Shown: one piece after another, positions 7,535-11,318 of the stretch | Numbering within the stretch: position 1 is the first letter of the stretch | Layout: each line of letters starts with the position of its first letter | DNA from: Rhizobium sp. | GTDB lineage: Bacteria > Pseudomonadota > Alphaproteobacteria > Rhizobiales > Rhizobiaceae | DNA length: 11,318 nucleotides | Reading direction: 5' to 3' | Assembly: GCA_003501385.1 (NCBI GenBank) | Contig: DNPN01000003.1 | Coordinates: 1-11,318, forward strand | Program-made: the position numbers and the translations under genes | The notes under the pieces: model-generated | Databases searched by the model: none | The model's input: the letters and a program-made list of their open reading frames with translations, nothing else | What the model was told of the DNA's origin: nothing

Positions 7535-8346
7535 ATCTTTTTTCCGGCGTGTTTGAGGTCGGCGTCATAGGCTTCGAGAAAGGCAGGTAGCACTTTGGGC
7601 TTTTTCTCCCAACCCTCGCGGAACTGGTTGAGGTAAAGTGCTGCTTCTGCCTTGCTGCCATATTCTACGTAGCCGTCCGGCAGTTTGGGCATAGGCGGCC
7701 ATTTGCCGTCTCTGGCGGCCAGCGCCAGCATTGGGAGCGCATAAGCGTTACCTTCACGGATGGCCTCGAAATGGGCGGCGAAATCCGCCTTCTTTTTGGT
7801 GGCGAGATCCACCAGCAAGGCCGTGCCCGTCATGGTGACGGAGCCGTCTTCCGCATAGGTTTCAAGAATGCTGCGGCAACCAGCAAAATCACCGCACTGG
7901 CAGCGCAGTTTGAGCAGCAGCGTACGAACACCCTGATTGTCATTGGGGTTGAGGTCCAGCAACCGTTGGAAAACAGCAATAGCATCCTGCCAATCGCCAA
8001 GCTGGATCAACCCGAGACCGAGATTGTGTTGGGCACGCATCCATGGTCGTGTGCCGAGATAGCCCCACCAGGCCATATCAGGGTCGTCAAGCACAGACTG
8101 GAACAAACGCTCGCCGATACGCACCGCTTCGCGAAACAGCGCCACACGTTCGGCATGGGTGTTAGCATGAATGCCGAGAAGATTATAAGCATCAATGGCG
8201 TCGGCATCGATATTCAACGCCGTTCTTGCTAGCTTGACCTGTTCGGAAGGCCTTTCGGCATCCCATGCGTCGATTAAGATCGAGTCCGCCGGGCTGTCAA
8301 TATCAGGTCCAAAGCCGCCATGAGCATTGAATTTCGCCTTGCGCAT
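7531..8346 (-). CDS. TPR protein resembling the ST7 family, function unknown
   Basis: This 271-residue protein has no signal peptide or membrane segment. Its middle looks like a helical TPR region: GTRPWMRAQHNLGLGLIQLG (98-117) followed by DAIAVFQRLLDLNPNDNQGV (121-140) is the pattern seen in ST7-domain TPR proteins, and the late GYVEYGSKAEAALYL (225-239) fits the same family. TPRs bind partner proteins; no catalytic motif is seen. I start at ATG 8346, eight bases after a GGGGAG site and two bases after the stop of the remnant ORF. An upstream extension of the open frame is only the betC-tail repeat read out of frame. The stop overlaps the betB start, so it is co-translated within the betaine operon. 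Its role there is unknown; a scaffold or regulatory partner is speculation. The ST7 link is from memory of the family pattern. Confidence 0.85.
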   Translation of the reverse strand: MRKAKFNAHGGFGPDIDSPADSILIDAWDAERPSEQVKLARTALNIDADAIDAYNLLGIHANTHAERVALFREAVRIGERLFQSVLDDPDMAWWGYLGTRPWMRAQHNLGLGLIQLGDWQDAIAVFQRLLDLNPNDNQGVRTLLLKLRCQCGDFAGCRSILETYAEDGSVTMTGTALLVDLATKKKADFAAHFEAIREGNAYALPMLALAARDGKWPPMPKLPDGYVEYGSKAEAALYLNQFREGWEKKPKVLPAFLEAYDADLKHAGKKI

Positions 8347-8442
8347 TGTCACTCTCCCCTCGGATAGCGTTTGCTGTCTTCCAGCACGTTCAGGTCCATG
8401 TGATTGCGCATGTAGCGCTCCGATGCCTTTTGCAGCGGCTGG
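8343..8442 (-). repeat. Second copy of the betC 3' end plus RBS (100-bp direct repeat)
   Basis: This segment matches 9088-9187 at 94 of 100 positions with no gaps (offset 745). Differences are at 8374-8376, 8388, 8400 and 8439. It contains the last 29 codons of betC, its TGA, the GGGGAG ribosome-binding site and the ATG of the following gene. Of five changed codons four are synonymous and one is Glu to Asp. The repeat stops where the copy joins betB-like sequence. Confidence 0.95.
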
Positions 8443-8453
8443 GCTTTCATCAT
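8349..8453 (-). pseudogene. betB-head::betC-tail fusion remnant, intact 34-codon ORF
   Basis: An open frame of 34 codons begins with tandem ATGs (8453 and 8450), overlapping the GST stop as ATGA, and ends two bases before the TPR start. Codons 2-6 (MKAQP) equal the BetB start; the rest, from QPLQK onward, equals the BetC C-terminus (QPLQKASERY ... SKRYPRGE). The DNA junction lies in GGCTGG (8437-8442), where betC has GGTTGG (9182-9187) and betB has GGTTGG (7521-7526). The 14 bases 8437-8450 match the betB start at 7521-7534 in 13 positions. It is best read as a recombination scar. It may still be translated, and would carry ribosomes from the GST stop to the TPR ribosome-binding site. Confidence 0.8.
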
Positions 8454-9091
8454 AAAACTCGCAATTCTTCATAGGACACCATCACATGCTCGCGAAATGC
8501 GGGGCGCGTGGTCAGGTTTTGATAATAGCGGTGAAGGGCGGGGCGCTCAGGGCGGCTGATGTCGATATCGAAATAGCGAAACAGCACATGACCAAATTGA
8601 ATATCAGCCAAGGTCAGTTCATCGCCCACCAGATAGGCATGCTTTGCCAGCCGTTGTTCAGCAATATCCAGCTTTGCGCCCAGAACGCCCATGGCTTTTG
8701 CAATGGCGGCAGGATCACGATCTTTTGGCGCGGTGCGCACCACGCGCCAGAAGATCGGCGAGGTAAACTCCTGCGCAATATTGATTTTTGACCATTCCGC
8801 CCACATGTCGACATGGGTGCGACCAGCCAGATCATCTGGCCAGAACGGCGATGAGCCATAACGGCTGGCGAGGTAGCGCAGGATCGCCCCCGTCTCGAAC
8901 AGAGGCTCACCATTGCCATCTTGCAAAACCGGCACGGTGCCATTCGGGTTCATCGCCAGAAATTCCGGCGTGTCATTGCCACCATAGCGATGGCCGATAT
9001 CGTGGCGAACATAGGCGAGACCAAGTTCGCCAATGCACCACATCAGCGCTTGCACGTTTGATGAGGATTTTCGGCCCCAGATCGTCAGCAT
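8450..9091 (-). CDS. Glutathione S-transferase family protein
   Basis: This 213-residue cytosolic protein has the GST two-domain layout. The N-terminal thioredoxin-like domain (1-80) has Ser9-Ser11 at the usual catalytic site region, a cis-Pro in NGTVPVL (Pro54) and the glutathione-binding ETGAILRYL (66-74). The helical C-terminal domain contains the N-capping motif LTLADIQF (159-166). GSTs conjugate or reduce electrophiles with glutathione; the substrate cannot be read. In this operon it could act on a reactive by-product such as an aldehyde, but that is inference. I start at ATG 9091, two bases after the betC stop with GGGGAG seven bases upstream inside the betC tail; 35 further upstream codons are the betC tail read out of frame. 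The stop overlaps the start of the remnant ORF. It is flanked by the two copies of the 100-bp direct repeat. Confidence 0.92.
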   Translation of the reverse strand: MLTIWGRKSSSNVQALMWCIGELGLAYVRHDIGHRYGGNDTPEFLAMNPNGTVPVLQDGNGEPLFETGAILRYLASRYGSSPFWPDDLAGRTHVDMWAEWSKINIAQEFTSPIFWRVVRTAPKDRDPAAIAKAMGVLGAKLDIAEQRLAKHAYLVGDELTLADIQFGHVLFRYFDIDISRPERPALHRYYQNLTTRPAFREHVMVSYEELRVL

Positions 9092-9187
9092 TGTCACTCT
9101 CCCCTCGGATAGCGTTTGGATTCTTCCAGCACATTCAGGTCCATATGATTGCGCATGTAGCGCTCCGATGCCTTTTGCAGCGGTTGG
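9088..9187 (-). repeat. Original betC 3' end plus RBS (100-bp direct repeat)
   Basis: This is the in-place copy: the last codons of full-length betC, its TGA at 9096-9094, the GGGGAG Shine-Dalgarno and the ATG of the GST gene. It is 94% identical to 8343-8442. Both copies put the same ribosome-binding site and TGACAATG spacing in front of otherwise unrelated genes. Confidence 0.95.
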
Positions 9188-10617
9188 TGATCCCACGGAT
9201 AATAGGCACCGTTGCGCAGCGCCTCATAGACCACCCAGCGGCGGGCTTGGCTTTCGCGTACCGCCGCATCAAAGCGGGCCATGTCCCAGCGGGCTTGTCG
9301 CTTGGCGGCGAAATCGGCCAGAACTTGCGCATAAGCCGGGTTGTCCGCCAGATTGGTCAGCTCTTGCGGATCGCTCTCAAGATCAAACAATTGGTCGGGA
9401 TCGAGCGCGCAATGCACATATTTCCATTGGCCTTCACGGATACACACCATGGGCGCATAGGAGCCTTCGGCGGCATATTCCATCAGTACGGGCGCGGTGC
9501 GGACCTCGCCCTTGATCATCCCCTTCAGGCTCATGCCATCGGTCCAAGGCATGATCTCATCCATCGAAATTCCGGCCAGATCACACAGCGTCGGCGTCAC
9601 ATCCAGATTGGAGGTTGGAGCCAGATGCAGACCGGGGGCAATGCCGGGACCCGCGACCATCAGTGGCACACGGGCCGAGCCTTCAAAGAAATTCATCTTG
9701 AACCACAGACCCCGCTCGCCCAGCATATCGCCGTGGTCGGAGCAGAACAGGATATATGTGTTGTCCAGCATCCTTGTGCGGGCGAGGGTGTCGATCAACT
9801 CGCCAACCTTGTCATCAATATAGGAGATATTGGCGAAATAGGCACGGCGGGAGCGGCAAATGTCCTCTTCCGTCACGTTGAAATTGTCATAATCGCAGGC
9901 ATGGATCAGCCGTTTGGAATGCGGGTCTTGCTCCTCCAGCGCGCAAACGTCTGGCAGAAGATGATTGCAGTCCTCATACAGATCCCAGTATTTTTTGCGC
10001 GCCACGTAAGGATCATGCGGATGGGTGAAGGAGACGGTTAGGCACCACGGGCGGCGGGTCGCATCATCATTCTCACGGCTTAACTGATAAAGCTTCTGGT
10101 TGGCCAGAAACGCCACTTCGTCATCATATTCCATCTGGTTGGTAATCTCGGCCACGCCAGCGCCCGTCACCGAGCCGAGATTGTGATACCACCAGTCGAT
10201 GCGCTCGCCGGGCTTGCGATAATCCGGCGTCCAGCCGAAATCGGCGGGGTAGATATCGGTGGTCAACCGCTCCTCGAAACCATGCAACTGGTCGGGACCG
10301 ACGAAATGCATCTTGCCCGACAGCGCGGTGAAATAGCCGGCGCGGCGAAGATGATGGGCATAGGTCGGGATCGAGGAGACATATTCGGCGGCATTGTCAT
10401 AGACGCGGGTGCGGCTCGGCAGCTGGCCGGCCATGAAAGAAGCCCGCGCCGGGGCGCAGAGCGGCGAGGAGGTGTAATTGTTGGCAAAACGCGCCGAACG
10501 GGCGGCGAGCGCCTTCAGATGCGGCGCATGCAGGAAATCGGCGGGCCCATCGGGAAAGAAGGTGCCGTTCAGCTGGTCGACCATAATGATCAGGATATTG
10601 GGCTTTAGCTTGGACAT
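9094..10617 (-). CDS. betC: Choline sulfatase BetC
   Basis: BetC hydrolyses choline-O-sulfate to choline and sulfate in the cytoplasm, feeding BetA and BetB. The 507-residue protein has the type I sulfatase signature SSPLCAPARASF, with Cys54 (converted to formylglycine by a maturase) and Arg58, metal-site Asp14 in VDQLNG, Lys102 and His104 in GKMHFVG, the CSDHGDMLGERG block near 295, and a downstream Lys in LWFKMNF. These agree with the Sinorhizobium choline sulfatase. The C-terminal tail (NGAYYPWDHQPLQKASERYM onward) is typical of the family and, in known structures, is used in subunit contacts. ATG 10617 has GGGAA about eight bases upstream. It is the first gene of the operon; the betI regulator found upstream in S. 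meliloti is absent here. The 5' third looks more GC-rich than the rest. Confidence 0.97.
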   Translation of the reverse strand: MSKLKPNILIIMVDQLNGTFFPDGPADFLHAPHLKALAARSARFANNYTSSPLCAPARASFMAGQLPSRTRVYDNAAEYVSSIPTYAHHLRRAGYFTALSGKMHFVGPDQLHGFEERLTTDIYPADFGWTPDYRKPGERIDWWYHNLGSVTGAGVAEITNQMEYDDEVAFLANQKLYQLSRENDDATRRPWCLTVSFTHPHDPYVARKKYWDLYEDCNHLLPDVCALEEQDPHSKRLIHACDYDNFNVTEEDICRSRRAYFANISYIDDKVGELIDTLARTRMLDNTYILFCSDHGDMLGERGLWFKMNFFEGSARVPLMVAGPGIAPGLHLAPTSNLDVTPTLCDLAGISMDEIMPWTDGMSLKGMIKGEVRTAPVLMEYAAEGSYAPMVCIREGQWKYVHCALDPDQLFDLESDPQELTNLADNPAYAQVLADFAAKRQARWDMARFDAAVRESQARRWVVYEALRNGAYYPWDHQPLQKASERYMRNHMDLNVLEESKRYPRGE

Positions 10618-10641
10618 ATCAACGTTCCCATCTTGCTTAGG

Positions 10642-10656
10642 CGGCGGATTCCGCCG
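10642..10656. promoter_or_regulatory. Perfect palindrome upstream of betC, candidate operator
   Basis: CGGCGGA (10642-10648) and TCCGCCG (10650-10656) are exact reverse complements around one central T, 25-39 bases upstream of the betC ATG. The location suits a repressor operator or a 5'-leader hairpin of the operon mRNA. TATATG/TATGGT on the minus strand (about 10664-10672) is a possible -10, which would put the palindrome at or just after the transcription start. The bound factor is unknown. Confidence 0.4.
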
Positions 10657-10684
10657 ATGGCGTTCACCATATAAAGCGGCAAAT

Positions 10685-10709
10685 GCCTGCCAACCCGCCT
10701 TTTGCAGGC
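10685..10709. promoter_or_regulatory. Spaced inverted repeat in the betC-EAL divergent region
   Basis: GCCTGC (10685-10690) and GCAGGC (10704-10709) are inverted arms 13 bp apart, overlapping a TTGGCA that could serve as -35 for betC (minus strand, about 10688-10693). The 10618-10896 interval holds no gene; its 10760-10890 part is AT-rich and probably carries the promoter of the EAL gene. The arms are short, so this is a weak candidate. Confidence 0.25.
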
Positions 10710-10896
10710 CCGTTCGCTATTCCGATTGCGACAGAGACATGACGGAAAGGCATTCCGGCGCAATACAGCCGACCACGATGGTAAGCATTTGCCTCGATGG
10801 CTTGGCATTTGTCATTAAACAATCACAAACCGAAAAGGATTTGTTCAATAATTTCAGGGAACCTGTCGATAAAAAGATTTTTCATGCGGAGTTTTC

Positions 10897-11318
10897 ATGT
10901 CGACTTTATTTCCCGATAAATTTGCATTTCCGGCGCATTATGCCAGCGACAAGCTGCTGTCGCTGGCAAAGCTTGTGCTGGACGCCGCCTTCCAGCCGAT
11001 CGTGGAAACCAATACCGGCGCGGTGTTCGGCTATGAATCCTTAATGCGCGGCCATGAGAAGCTGGATTTTTCAAGCCCGCTGGAACTGATCGACCGGATG
11101 GCGGAAGCCGGCCATCTCGCCAGCCTCGACCAGATGATGGCCGGCCGCGCGCTGGCGAAATTTGCCGCCCTGCCCGATTTCACCACCGCCACCTTGTTCA
11201 TCAATCTCGACGTCCGGCTGATCCATGAGGGCCAGGCACTGCTCGATGGGCTGCTGCGGCATCTGCGCTTCCATGCGATCGCCCCCTCCTCTGTGTGTTT
11301 CGAGCTGTCGGAGCGGTT
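10897..11318 (+). CDS. EAL-domain protein, N-terminal part (runs off window)
   Basis: An open frame from ATG 10897 runs to the window end without a stop (140 complete codons). GGAG at 10888-10891 is five bases upstream. The translation begins with a short lead and then the EAL phosphodiesterase fold: FQPIVETNTG and FGYESLMRG (the EAL motif read as ESL), later LFINLDVRLI with the conserved Asn, and FELSER with the conserved Glu at the window edge. EAL domains hydrolyse cyclic di-GMP to pGpG. No membrane segment or sensor domain precedes the domain, so it appears cytosolic as far as visible. ESL is a tolerated variant, but activity cannot be judged without the C-terminal residues. It is divergent from betC and more GC-rich than the left of the window. 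Confidence 0.85.
   Translation, partial: MSTLFPDKFAFPAHYASDKLLSLAKLVLDAAFQPIVETNTGAVFGYESLMRGHEKLDFSSPLELIDRMAEAGHLASLDQMMAGRALAKFAALPDFTTATLFINLDVRLIHEGQALLDGLLRHLRFHAIAPSSVCFELSER

Noticed and set aside
8343..9187. GST gene as an insertion-sequence or integron cassette passenger flanked by direct repeats
   Set aside because: The repeats are betC coding sequence, far longer than a target-site duplication, and no transposase, terminal inverted repeat or attC-like structure is present. The betB-derived bases at the junction fit operon recombination better.
9092..9196. Similar N-terminal extensions of the GST and TPR open frames as a shared leader peptide
   Set aside because: The similarity comes from the 100-bp direct repeat read out of the betC frame. 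The GST fold begins at the ATG at 9091, and good ribosome-binding sites sit right before both internal ATGs.
8788..10041. Long plus-strand open frame (417 codons) opposite betC and gst
   Set aside because: It is fully antisense to two well-supported genes, its translation is Arg/His/Gly-rich with no recognisable domain, and it spans the betC/gst junction. It is a GC-driven shadow.
10677..10694. Sigma-54 promoter for betC (TTGGCAGG ... TTGCC on the minus strand)
   Set aside because: The GG-to-GC spacing is one base short of the required spacing, and the elements match only partly.

Overview
The window looks like chromosomal DNA of an alphaproteobacterium, most likely Rhizobiaceae (Agrobacterium/Allorhizobium/Rhizobium-like). 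This rests on the rhizobial-type flagellin, a choline-O-sulfate to glycine betaine operon with an integral betC, a rhizobial-style MprF/LpiA C-terminal domain, moderately high GC, and CCCTCCCC/GGGGAGGG intergenic palindromes. The species call is inference; no marker gene is present.

Layout. Positions 1-32 are the 3' end of a tRNA, probably Gln. A gene-poor leader (33-324) precedes a lone flagellin gene (325-1290, +). It converges, with one base between stop codons, on a ClC-type chloride/proton exchanger (1292-2650, -). A divergent gene follows at 2910-4217 (+): a short MprF-like protein with the aminoacyl-phosphatidylglycerol synthase domain but only two membrane segments. It converges, with three bases between stop codons, on the end of a long minus-strand operon. 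Read in transcription order the operon is betC (choline sulfatase, 10617-9094), a glutathione S-transferase gene (9091-8450), a 34-codon remnant ORF (8453-8349), an ST7-like TPR gene (8346-7531), betB (betaine aldehyde dehydrogenase, 7534-6071) and betA (choline dehydrogenase, 5873-4221). Upstream, divergently transcribed, is the start of an EAL-domain gene (10897 to the window end).

The operon forms a complete route: choline-O-sulfate to choline (BetC), choline to betaine aldehyde (BetA), betaine aldehyde to glycine betaine (BetB). The usual regulator gene betI is not in the window. From betC to betB the genes are linked by overlapping or 2-nt-spaced stop and start codons, so translation is probably coupled. 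BetB and betA are separated by about 200 bp carrying two inverted copies of a GC-rich palindromic repeat.

The most interesting structure is a 100-bp direct repeat (9088-9187 and 8343-8442, 94 of 100 identical). The first copy is the genuine 3' end of betC with the downstream ribosome-binding site. The second, between the GST and TPR genes, is a copy of that tail joined in frame to the first codons of betB at a shared CCAACC-type microhomology. The operon therefore reads as [betC tail - GST - betB head] fused to [betC tail - TPR - betB]. It looks like two alternative operon forms, each with one accessory gene between betC and betB, merged by illegitimate recombination. The remnant still encodes a 34-residue peptide and keeps translation continuous across the junction.
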